DNA of 34,274 nt from Phycisphaerales bacterium (GTDB lineage: Bacteria > Planctomycetota > Phycisphaerae > Phycisphaerales > UBA1924), in NCBI GenBank assembly GCA_029260375.1, contig JAJDDI010000009.1:1-34274 (forward strand). The letters run 5' to 3'. Under the pieces are notes generated by a model, which worked only from the letters and a program-made list of their open reading frames with translations, made no database searches and had not been told where the DNA came from. Shown here one piece after another: positions 16,349 to 23,315 of this stretch. Made by a program: the position numbers and the translations under genes. Positions within the stretch are counted from its first letter, which is position 1, and each line of letters starts with the position of its first letter.

Positions 16349-17446
16349 ATGACCTCCCACGCCCCTTCCAAGCCCGCCGCCGTGAAGGACGGGCCCTCCA
16401 CCAAGCTGCCCGACGAGACGCTCAAGAAGTGGCTCTACGACATGCAGCTCATCCGGGAGTTCGAGGCCCGGACGATGCAGGCCTACCAGCAGGCCAAGAT
16501 CGGCGGGTTCTGCCACATCTACTCCGGGCAGGAAGCCTGCGCCGTGGGCACGATCAACAGCGTCGAGCACCACGACCCGGTCGTGCTGGCCTACCGCGAC
16601 CACGGGCACGCCCTGGCCCGCGGCATGGACCCCAGGGCCTGCATGGCCGAGATGTTCGGCAAGGTCACCGGCTGCGCCAAGGGCAAGGGCGGGTCGATGC
16701 ACATGTTCGACAAGCCCAACAACCTCTTCGGCGGGCACGGGATCGTCGGCGCCCAGACACCCCTCGGCGCCGGGCTGGCCTTCGCCGCCCGCTACGAGTG
16801 GGAGGTGCTCGAGACCGGGCCCAAGAAGGTCGCCCTGTGCTACCTGGGCGACGGCGCCATCGATCAGGGGGCCTTTCATGAAGCGCTCAACCTGGCCGCG
16901 CTGTTCTCGCTGCCCGTGATCTACATCATCGAGAACAACGGGTACTCGATGGGCACCGCGATCGAGCGCCACTCCGCCAACCCCCACAACCTCGTGAGCC
17001 GGGCGCTGGGATACGACATGAAGTCGCTGGAGGTGGACGGGCTGTCGATCCTGAACCTGTACGACCACTTCAAGCCGCTGGCCGACGAGTGCCGCGAGAT
17101 GCAGAAGCCCGCGTTCGTCGATCTCAAGACGTACCGCTACCAGGGCCACTCGATGTCCGACCCGCAGAAGTACCGGAGCAAGGACGAGGTGGAGCAGTTC
17201 AAGGACCGCGACTCGATCGCGAACCTGCTGGATCACCTGATGAACGAGCGGTCGTGCATGAGCGAGGACGACTGGAAGGCGATGCAGAAGAAAATCAAGG
17301 GCATCGTTCGCGAGGCGGTCGAGTACGCCGAGCAGGCGCCCGAGCCCGACGCGAGCGAGCTGTCCACGGACGTCTACGCCAACCCCCAGCCAAACCTGAG
17401 CCCAACGGAGGACTACCGGCACGGGGCGCGGAATCCGCTGCTGTAG
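16349..17446 (+). CDS. pdhA: Pyruvate dehydrogenase E1 component, alpha subunit
   Basis: A 365-residue thiamine-diphosphate-dependent E1 alpha, which decarboxylates pyruvate in the PDH complex with the beta subunit. Family motifs include CHIYSGQEACAVG near residue 52, YRDHGHALARG, KGKGGSMHMF, the GGHGIVGAQTPLGAGLAFA stretch, and the ThDP/Mg motif beginning GDGAIDQG at 167 and ending ENNGYSMGT. TYRYQGHSMSDP near residue 265 is the phosphorylation-loop region of E1 alpha proteins. The related branched-chain E1 alpha is an alternative, but GSMHMF and the TYRYQGHSMSDP wording favour pyruvate. GGAG lies about 8 bases before ATG 16349. Its beta partner is separated from it by 1.2 kb carrying three accessory genes. 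Confidence 0.94.
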   Translation: MTSHAPSKPAAVKDGPSTKLPDETLKKWLYDMQLIREFEARTMQAYQQAKIGGFCHIYSGQEACAVGTINSVEHHDPVVLAYRDHGHALARGMDPRACMAEMFGKVTGCAKGKGGSMHMFDKPNNLFGGHGIVGAQTPLGAGLAFAARYEWEVLETGPKKVALCYLGDGAIDQGAFHEALNLAALFSLPVIYIIENNGYSMGTAIERHSANPHNLVSRALGYDMKSLEVDGLSILNLYDHFKPLADECREMQKPAFVDLKTYRYQGHSMSDPQKYRSKDEVEQFKDRDSIANLLDHLMNERSCMSEDDWKAMQKKIKGIVREAVEYAEQAPEPDASELSTDVYANPQPNLSPTEDYRHGARNPLL

Positions 17447-17467
17447 CGGAGCTGCAAGGACATACAG

Positions 17468-17965
17468 ATGGCCAAGAAGTCCAATGTATCCAAAAAAACG
17501 GCGAAGCCCTTAAGCGCAGCTTCTCTGAAGGCCTGGAATGAATCACGCCGCCACGCCGAGACTGTCTTCAACAGCCGTCTCAACACAGCGGTGCTCTTCT
17601 TCTCAGTGAGTGTGACGGGAGCCGTTTTGGCAAAGACGACCGAACTACAGATCGCAGTGCTGTTTAGCGGCACGACCATTCTCTCGTTGCTACTCCTCCC
17701 GCTCTGGCGTGCCAATGATCGGCTCGCATTCGCGATGGACTACCTCAAGGAGAACGCTCCAAATCATCCCGTGAACATCACCGCAAGAGAGCTGCCGAAT
17801 AGAAATGCACTCTGGAACACATTCAGTTCCGCGCGACCCTTGATCGGATTTGTATTGCCTCTTTTTCTCCCTGTCTTCATGGGCGTATTACTCTTCCTCA
17901 GCATTATCGGCAAGATATCGCCGCTCCCAAACACGGGATCTATGCCACCCGGTTTCCCCAACTGA
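17468..17965 (+). CDS. Unrecognised membrane protein inserted in the PDH cluster
   Basis: A 165-residue protein I do not recognise. The first about 35 residues are Lys/Ser/Arg-rich and cytoplasmic in character. Two closely spaced hydrophobic helices follow (about 39-56 and 60-80), then a soluble segment of about 40 residues and a third long hydrophobic helix (about 122-147) before a Pro-rich tail. Base composition is visibly less GC-rich than in pdhA and pdhB, with A/T-ending codons, a sign of recent acquisition. It starts 21 bases after pdhA with AAGGA upstream of ATG 17468 and is followed after 18 bases by the MNT/HEPN pair, so it may travel with that module. No function assigned. Confidence 0.7.
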   Translation: MAKKSNVSKKTAKPLSAASLKAWNESRRHAETVFNSRLNTAVLFFSVSVTGAVLAKTTELQIAVLFSGTTILSLLLLPLWRANDRLAFAMDYLKENAPNHPVNITARELPNRNALWNTFSSARPLIGFVLPLFLPVFMGVLLFLSIIGKISPLPNTGSMPPGFPN

Positions 17966-17983
17966 AACTTTCCGCAACAACAA

Positions 17984-18292
17984 ATGCCCATACCCAACCT
18001 CGATATCCCAACCGACCAGCTCGCCAGCTTCTGCAAGCGGTGGAAGATCGTGGAGCTGTCGCTGTTCGGGTCGGTGCTGCGAGAGGACTTCGGACCCGAA
18101 TCGGACGTGGACGTGATGGTGGTGTTCGCCCCGGACGAAACGTGGGACTACTTCGACTGGCCCGACATGATGGACGAGCTCAGCGCCATGTTCGGCGGGA
18201 GAAGGATCGATCTTGTCGAGCGCCGGTGCATCGTCAACCCGTTCATCCGTCACCGGGCGATCACGACGAGGCGGGTGGTGTATGCCGCCTAA
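17984..18292 (+). CDS. mntA: MNT-domain nucleotidyltransferase antitoxin (MntA-like)
   Basis: A 102-residue minimal nucleotidyltransferase. The catalytic motif is complete: FGSVLRED with Gly29-Ser30, then the DVD pair Asp41 and Asp43; a third acidic position follows in RRIDLVE near residue 75. Proteins of this size paired with a HEPN protein form the HepT/MntA toxin-antitoxin system, in which MntA adds AMP units to a tyrosine of the HEPN toxin and silences it. The downstream gene overlaps by 11 bases and carries the HEPN motif, fitting that pair. Both genes sit inside the pyruvate dehydrogenase cluster. The molecular role is inferred from the family. Confidence 0.88.
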   Translation: MPIPNLDIPTDQLASFCKRWKIVELSLFGSVLREDFGPESDVDVMVVFAPDETWDYFDWPDMMDELSAMFGGRRIDLVERRCIVNPFIRHRAITTRRVVYAA

Positions 18293-18665
18293 CCCTGACC
18301 ACGATGACGGCGCGTTTATGTGGTCCATGCACAAGGCCCTGGGCGAGCTTGCCGAGATCACACGCGCCAAGACCGAGGCGGATATCCACAGCGAACTGCT
18401 GCTTCAGCGGGGTGTCGAACGCTGCATCGAGATCGTCGGCGAGATGGCGAACAATGTCACGAAAGAGACCCGAGACCTTCATCCCCAGATCAACTGGAAA
18501 GGCATCATCAACCAGCGGCACGTCATCGCCCACAACTACGGCAGCATCCGTCATGACCTGCTCTGGCTCATAGTGACAAAGCACGCACCCACGCTCCGAG
18601 AACAGCTCGAAGCCATCCTCCCCGAGCCCCCCGAAGATCCCCTTCCTGAAGAGCCCACGCCATGA
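18282..18665 (+). CDS. hepT: HEPN-domain toxin (HepT-like, DUF86)
   Basis: A 127-residue all-helical HEPN protein. The diagnostic RNase motif R-X4-H-X-Y is intact as RHVIAHNY (Arg79, His84, Tyr86). GVERCIEIVGEMANNV and the DLHPQINWKGIINQRH run are typical of HepT proteins. In characterised systems the toxin cleaves RNA and is inactivated by AMPylation of the motif tyrosine by MntA. ATG 18282 lies within the end of the MNT gene (11-base overlap), so translation is coupled. Its own TGA overlaps the ATG of pdhB (ATGA, 18662-18665), so toxin and an essential metabolic subunit are read from a continuous coupled message. The Pro/Glu-rich C-terminal 15 residues are not part of the HEPN fold. Confidence 0.87.
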   Translation: MPPNPDHDDGAFMWSMHKALGELAEITRAKTEADIHSELLLQRGVERCIEIVGEMANNVTKETRDLHPQINWKGIINQRHVIAHNYGSIRHDLLWLIVTKHAPTLREQLEAILPEPPEDPLPEEPTP

Positions 18666-19747
18666 CCACCCTTGACACCCCCCCCATGATCGAGACGCCC
18701 ATCCACCCCGCCGTGGGAGAATGGACCCTGCCCGAGTTCGTCAGCGAGGACCAGCTCCCCAGCCGCGAGGGCGACCGGGTGATCCAGTACCGCGAGGCGC
18801 TGCGGGAGGCCATGTCCGAGGAGATGCGCAAGGACAAGCGTGTGTTTCTCATCGGCGAGGAGGTGGCCGAGTACAACGGCGCCTACAAGATCTCGCAGGG
18901 CATGCTCGACGAGTTCGGGCCCAAGCGGATTATCGACAGCCCGATCAGCGAGAACGGGTTCGCGGGCGCGTGCATCGGCGCCGCGATGGCGGGGCTCAGG
19001 CCCATCGTCGAGTTCATGAGCTGGTCGTTCTCGCTCGTCGCGGCGGACCCGATCCTGAACAACGCGCCCAAGATGCTCTACATGTCGGGCGGGCAATGGG
19101 GCTGCCCGATCGTCTTCCGGGGCAACGACGGCGCCGGTGGGCAGCTCGGCTCCACACACTCCTGGTGCGTGGAAGGGCTCTACGCCAACGTGCCGGGCAT
19201 GAAGATGGCCATCCCCAGCAACCCGTACGACGCCAAGGGCCTGCTCAAGACCGCGATCTGCGACCCGGACCCGGTCTTCTTCCTCGAGTCCGAGCGCATG
19301 CTCGGCGACAAGGCCCACGTGCCCGACGAGGAGTACTACATCCCGTTCGGGCGTGCCCGCCGGGTCATCGAGGGCGACGCGTGCACCTTGGTTTCGTTCG
19401 GGCGCCCGGTGAACTTCTGCGTCGAGGCCGCCGAGGCGCTCGCGGGGGAGGGGATCAACGTCGAGGTGCTTGACATGCGAACGATCCGCCCGCTGGATAT
19501 TGATTCCATTATCGAGAGTGTGAAGAAGACCAACCGGGTGCTCGTGGTGGATCAGTCGTGGCCCTTCGCGGGGATCTCCAGCGAGGTGATCACACAGATC
19601 ACCGAGCACGCGTTCGACTGGCTCGACGCGCCGCCGGCGCGGGTCAACACGCGGGACGTGCCCACGCCGTACGCCAAGCACCTTGAGTACGACTACCTGC
19701 CAAACCCGGAGCGGATCGCCGAGGGCGTGCGCCGGGTGATGGCCTAA
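18662..19747 (+). CDS. pdhB: Pyruvate dehydrogenase E1 component, beta subunit
   Basis: A 361-residue E1 beta, partner of the alpha subunit encoded 1.2 kb upstream. Motifs: YREALREAMSEEMRKDKRVFLIGEEVAEYNGAYKISQGM, with the ThDP-interacting Glu in the GEEVAEY segment; SPISENGFAGACIGAAMAGLRPIVEFM; PVVFRG-type strand (PIVFRGNDGAGGQLG with STHSW); and a transketolase C-terminal domain from about residue 235 (NVEVLDMRTIRPLD, VVDQSWPFAG). There is an N-terminal extension of about 35 residues before the usual start of the fold. ATG 18662 overlaps the HepT stop by four bases and has no separate Shine-Dalgarno, suggesting translational coupling to the toxin gene. Confidence 0.94.
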   Translation: MTTLDTPPMIETPIHPAVGEWTLPEFVSEDQLPSREGDRVIQYREALREAMSEEMRKDKRVFLIGEEVAEYNGAYKISQGMLDEFGPKRIIDSPISENGFAGACIGAAMAGLRPIVEFMSWSFSLVAADPILNNAPKMLYMSGGQWGCPIVFRGNDGAGGQLGSTHSWCVEGLYANVPGMKMAIPSNPYDAKGLLKTAICDPDPVFFLESERMLGDKAHVPDEEYYIPFGRARRVIEGDACTLVSFGRPVNFCVEAAEALAGEGINVEVLDMRTIRPLDIDSIIESVKKTNRVLVVDQSWPFAGISSEVITQITEHAFDWLDAPPARVNTRDVPTPYAKHLEYDYLPNPERIAEGVRRVMA

Positions 19748-19765
19748 ACCCGTTCGGAGCTCACG

Positions 19766-20353
19766 ATGAAGGTTCTCGCATTCACCGGGTCCATGCGGGC
19801 TCGGTCCATCAACCGGCGGCTGCTGCTCGTCGCGTGCGGGCGCCTGCAGGAGCGCGGCGCCGACGTGACAGAAATCCAGCTCCGCGATCTGAAGCTCCCG
19901 ATGTTCGACGAGGACATGGAGACCGCCCTCAAGGCCAAGGGCGAGTCGATGCCCGAGCCGGTCGTCAAGCTCCAGGACCTGATGCTGGCCAGCGACGCGC
20001 TGCTCATCGCCAGCCCGGAGTACAACGGGTCGCTCTCGCCTGCGCTCAAAAACGCCATCGACTGGTGTTCGCGGCGCGCCGACGACCAGGGCCCGCTGGC
20101 CTGCTACCGGGGCCAGGTCGCGGGGCTGATGGCCACGTCCGGGGGGCGTCTGGGCGGGATCCGCGGCCTGCCCGAGGTCCGGCGCATCCTGTCGGGGATC
20201 GGGGTCCACGTCATCGCCCACGACTTCGCCTGCCCGGGGGCGCCGGTGGAGACTACGGCGGATTGGCCCGATGACACGGTCAGGAGCGGCGCCCACCGGG
20301 TGGCCGACGCGCTGTACGACACGACCGCCGCCCTGCTCGCGGCCCGGGGCTAA
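19766..20353 (+). CDS. NADPH-dependent FMN reductase family protein
   Basis: A 195-residue flavodoxin-like protein. The N-terminal VLAFTGSMRARSINRRL is the phosphate-binding strand-loop, and ASPEYNGSLSPALKNAIDW is the signature of the NADPH-dependent FMN reductase/chromate reductase family (PF03358). LMATSGGRLGG is the late flavin-contact loop. The enzymes reduce flavins, quinones or metal oxyanions with NAD(P)H. It lies 18 bases after pdhB and 63 bases before the E2 gene, so it is embedded in the PDH cluster. A link to the redox state of the complex is possible but only inferred from position. Confidence 0.85.
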   Translation: MKVLAFTGSMRARSINRRLLLVACGRLQERGADVTEIQLRDLKLPMFDEDMETALKAKGESMPEPVVKLQDLMLASDALLIASPEYNGSLSPALKNAIDWCSRRADDQGPLACYRGQVAGLMATSGGRLGGIRGLPEVRRILSGIGVHVIAHDFACPGAPVETTADWPDDTVRSGAHRVADALYDTTAALLAARG

Positions 20354-20371
20354 ACCCGCGCGGGAACCGGT

Positions 20372-20377
20372 TAGAAT
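20372..20377 (+). promoter_or_regulatory. Putative internal -10 (TAGAAT) before the E2 gene
   Basis: TAGAAT lies 39 bases before ATG 20417, in the only sizeable gap of the PDH cluster after pdhB. The leader it implies includes GAAGGA 6-7 bases before the ATG. The -35 is not convincing. It would allow E2 to be transcribed independently of the upstream genes. Confidence 0.4.
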
Positions 20378-20416
20378 CACGGACGACGAACACGCCCGCT
20401 GCCCGAAGGACGAGCC

Positions 20417-21781
20417 ATGCCCATCGAGATCACCATGCCGCGCCTCTCTGACACTATGGAGCAGGGCACCGTCGTGACGTGGCACGTCAAGGAGGGCGAC
20501 ACCGTCTCCTCGGGCGATGTCATCGCCGACATCGAGACCGACAAGGCGACGATGGAGCTCGAGTCCTTCGACGACGGCGTGGTCGCCAAGCTCGTCGCCG
20601 CCGAGGGCGAGAACGTTCCCATCGGTCAGGCGATCATCATCCTGGCGGAGGACGGGGAGTCCGCCGAGGACGCGGCCGCGGGCGCCGGTTCCAAGTCGAG
20701 CACCAGCAGCGCGAGCCGGGGTTCGTCGGACGATTCCGGGGGCGGGACCGCCGTCGCCGACCCGCCCGCAACAACCACGAGCACACCCAGCCCATCAACA
20801 AGCTCCGACGGCGCCACATCCGACGCCGAGCGGGTCTTCGCATCGCCCCTGGCGCGCAAGATCGCACAAGAGCAGGGCGTGGACCTGGGCTCGCTCTCGG
20901 GCACGGGGCCTTCGGGGCGGATCGTCAAGGCGGACGTCGAGGCCGCGTCGGGCGGGGCGACGCTCCGCACGAGCGCGCCCACGGGCGGGGCGCCCACGCA
21001 GCTCGTCGCGGGCGCCGTCTCGGCCCCTCCGGCGCCGACGATGATCTCCGGCGGCGCGCTCGAGGACAAGCTCGTCCCGCTGAGCAACATGCGGGCGACG
21101 ATCGCCAAGCGCCTCGTCGAGTCCAAGACGACGATCCCCCACTACCAGGTGACCGTGAGCGCCCGCATGGACGCGCTCGAGTCGCTCCGGGCCCAGCTCA
21201 ACGAGCAGCTCGTGCCCCAGGGCGTCAAGCTCAGCGTCAACGACTTCCTCGTCCGCGCCTGCGCCACGGCGATGCACGAGCACCCGTTCGTCAACAGCTC
21301 ATGGGTGGACCAGGGCCCGTCGATCCAGCTCCACCAGCACGTGAATATCGGTGTCGCCGTTGCGCTGCCCGAGGAACGCGGCGGCGGGCTCGTCGTCGCG
21401 ACCATCCGCGACGCCGACCGCACCGGCCTGCGCCAGATCTCCACCGACACCAAGCGGCTGGCCAAGAAGGCCCGCGAGAAGGGCCTGAGCGTCCAGGAGA
21501 TGGCCGACTCGACGTTCACCATCTCCAACCTGGGCATGTTCGGCGTGGACCACTTCACGGCGATCATCAACCCGCCCAACGTGTGCATCCTGGCCGTGGG
21601 TCGCGCGATCCAGAAGCCCTTCATCGAGGAGGGCGAGGACGGGCAGGCGGAGATCGTCGTCGGGACGGAGATGTCGATGACCCTGTCGTCGGATCACCGC
21701 GTCGTGGACGGGGCGATGGCCGCGCAGTACCTGAACACGGTCAAGAACCTGCTCGAGAATCCCGCAACATTATTGGTGTAA
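20417..21781 (+). CDS. pdhC: Dihydrolipoamide acetyltransferase, PDH E2 component
   Basis: A 454-residue E2 core subunit, which moves acetyl groups from E1 to CoA through a lipoyl arm. There is one N-terminal lipoyl domain (1-80) with the lipoylated Lys43 in ETDKATMEL. An Ala/Ser/Thr-rich linker (about 85-135) follows. The peripheral-subunit-binding domain is at about 139-177 (FASPLARKIAQEQG, LSGTGPSGRIVKADVE), then a second linker and the catalytic domain from about 220. The active-site motif is HRVVDG at 427-432. Length and order are standard for a single-lipoyl E2. No dihydrolipoamide dehydrogenase gene (E3) is present in the window. The gene ends one base before the start of an EVE-like/HNH nuclease gene. 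Confidence 0.95.
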   Translation: MPIEITMPRLSDTMEQGTVVTWHVKEGDTVSSGDVIADIETDKATMELESFDDGVVAKLVAAEGENVPIGQAIIILAEDGESAEDAAAGAGSKSSTSSASRGSSDDSGGGTAVADPPATTTSTPSPSTSSDGATSDAERVFASPLARKIAQEQGVDLGSLSGTGPSGRIVKADVEAASGGATLRTSAPTGGAPTQLVAGAVSAPPAPTMISGGALEDKLVPLSNMRATIAKRLVESKTTIPHYQVTVSARMDALESLRAQLNEQLVPQGVKLSVNDFLVRACATAMHEHPFVNSSWVDQGPSIQLHQHVNIGVAVALPEERGGGLVVATIRDADRTGLRQISTDTKRLAKKAREKGLSVQEMADSTFTISNLGMFGVDHFTAIINPPNVCILAVGRAIQKPFIEEGEDGQAEIVVGTEMSMTLSSDHRVVDGAMAAQYLNTVKNLLENPATLLV

Positions 21782-21782
21782 C

Positions 21783-22610
21783 ATGGCAGGATGGGTCCTA
21801 AAGGGCGGCGAAGATTACCTCCATCACCTCGATTACATACGCGCCGTCAAGAATCCGCAATGGTGGTCACAGGAATGCGGTCCCAAGATGCTCGCCGGCG
21901 AACCGGTGTTCGCGTGGATGAACAAGACCCAGAGCCTGTTCGGATCCGCAGGGATCTACGCGAGGGGACGGGTTGTCCGCTTTCTGCCGAATGGGCGCGA
22001 CAACGAAAACGATCTACGGTTCTGGCGCCCAGAAGCCATCGCCGAGAAGCGGGATTCAACGAAACCACACGTTGAGTTTGAAGTCCAGACTATTCATGAC
22101 AGCGACACCTTTCTATCTCGCGACGTACTGGCTGAACACCCGCTCTTTCGCAATCACAACTTGCTCACACTTGATATTGGATCAGTTCGCGAACTCACGG
22201 ACGAACAAGCCAAGGAACTGGACCGGCTACTTGCGACACCGATAGCTGCTACGAGTTGGGACCTATTTAGCCAATCCCCAGATGATGAACTCAGAGCAAA
22301 AGCAACTGCTTGGGTGCCCGGCAATCCAAAACTGGGTTCCATTCGCAAACCTCGCAACCACTTTGTCCCCGCTATTGCCCTTCGTCGCAGCAATGGACGT
22401 TGCGAGTTGTGCGAGTGGACCGCACCAAAGGACAGATTAGAGAGACCCATTTTGGAAGTGCACCACATTGACGGTCTTCAATACGACAGGCCGGACGCTG
22501 TGGGCGCGATCTGTCCCAATTGCCATGCCATCATTCATCGTGGGCAAAAGGGGGGCGAATTGAACGCCCGCCTCAGAATACTGATTGCTGAAAAAGAGTC
22601 GCAGCACTGA
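21783..22610 (+). CDS. EVE-like/HNH endonuclease (putative modification-dependent restriction enzyme)
   Basis: A 275-residue two-domain protein. Residues 1-140 look like an EVE/PUA-type domain: WVLKGGEDYLHHL, NPQWWSQECGPKMLAGEPVFAWMN (the PGD-V-F-type strand of EVE domains), a GIYARGRVV strand and RFWRPE. Residues about 190-275 are an HNH nuclease with the Cys4-type metal knuckle C207-X2-C210 and C244-X2-C247, LEVHHIDG (His227/His228) and a final CHAIIHRG. EVE- and SRA-HNH fusions are known or suspected type IV enzymes that recognise modified cytosines and cut DNA. Base composition is lower in GC than the PDH genes, especially 22080-22610, which suggests horizontal acquisition. It begins one base after the E2 stop codon. 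Confidence 0.78.
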   Translation: MAGWVLKGGEDYLHHLDYIRAVKNPQWWSQECGPKMLAGEPVFAWMNKTQSLFGSAGIYARGRVVRFLPNGRDNENDLRFWRPEAIAEKRDSTKPHVEFEVQTIHDSDTFLSRDVLAEHPLFRNHNLLTLDIGSVRELTDEQAKELDRLLATPIAATSWDLFSQSPDDELRAKATAWVPGNPKLGSIRKPRNHFVPAIALRRSNGRCELCEWTAPKDRLERPILEVHHIDGLQYDRPDAVGAICPNCHAIIHRGQKGGELNARLRILIAEKESQH

Positions 22611-22770
22611 AATGCATAGATGATTCGGTGTTGCTACATCTATTCGTATGCCCGACGGCTCTGGAAATTGCTCGTTCCTGCCCCTCATCCCGGTTGGCGA
22701 TCGCTTACCTGAATCGCATGGAAGAAACACCGCCCAGATCCCGTATACATTGAGGAAGGGAATCCGCGCG

Positions 22771-23214
22771 ATGACACAGTCCAGCGACAACCAGACCAGC
22801 CCCCGGGCGTACGACCTGCGGGTGTCGGGTCCGAGTCTGGACGGTCCGCGCCCGATGATCGGGCCGGACGACCTGATGGACCGCGCCCGCGCCGCGGCGT
22901 CGCGCGAGAATGACGAGAAGAAGCAGGCCGTCGCGCTGGGCAAGCGCCTGATCGTCGCGTTCGTGATGATGGTGGTGTTGTCGGTCGGGTTCGTGGTGCT
23001 CGTCGCGGAGCTGGATGTGTACGTGCCGCCGATCGTGTTCCTGCTGTCGTTTGTTGCGATCGCCGTGGGGACGACGCTGACGGTGCTCTCCGGCGGTGAG
23101 AGCCGACCCAAGAGCAAGCCCGACGCGTCCTGCGGCTGCGCCGACGACGAGGCTCGCCCCATCGGCTGCTGCCAGGGGCCGCGGCCGATGCGGATGTTCC
23201 GCGACCGCCGCTGA
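22771..23214 (+). CDS. Small two-helix membrane protein, Cys-rich tail
   Basis: A 147-residue protein without a recognised family. The first about 55 residues are soluble. Two hydrophobic helices at about 64-88 and 91-113 are joined by a very short turn (DVYVPP), and the cytoplasmic-type tail contains ASCGCADDE and IGCCQG, four or five closely spaced cysteines that could bind a metal. ATG 22771 is chosen because GAGGAAGGG precedes it by about 10 bases and a TATACAT sequence lies further upstream; the open frame extends back to 22648 without support. The preceding 160 bases hold only this putative promoter region. Confidence 0.65.
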   Translation: MTQSSDNQTSPRAYDLRVSGPSLDGPRPMIGPDDLMDRARAAASRENDEKKQAVALGKRLIVAFVMMVVLSVGFVVLVAELDVYVPPIVFLLSFVAIAVGTTLTVLSGGESRPKSKPDASCGCADDEARPIGCCQGPRPMRMFRDRR

Positions 23215-23244
23215 TCGCCCGACGCAGGGCCGCCACCCCGCCCC

Positions 23245-23283
23245 CCGGATCCGCGCTTGATTTTTTCTGGATCCGGCTATCGT
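23245..23283 (+). promoter_or_regulatory. Putative SulP promoter region with inverted repeat
   Basis: A perfect 8-bp inverted repeat (CCGGATCC at 23245-23252 and GGATCCGG at 23269-23276) encloses a 16-base spacer with TTGATTTTTT. TTGATT (23257-23262) and TATCGT (23278-23283) could be a -35/-10 pair, though 15 bases apart is short. The repeat could be an operator, or a hairpin ending the upstream gene. It precedes the transporter start by 39 bases. Confidence 0.4.
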
Positions 23284-23315
23284 TCTCCCCTTGCCCAGCC
23301 AAGGCCGGAGCACGC

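Noticed and set aside
20479-21801. Second long plus-strand frame over the E2 gene
   Set aside because: Arg/Gly-rich translation without motifs, fully overlapping the clear lipoyl/PSBD/catalytic frame.
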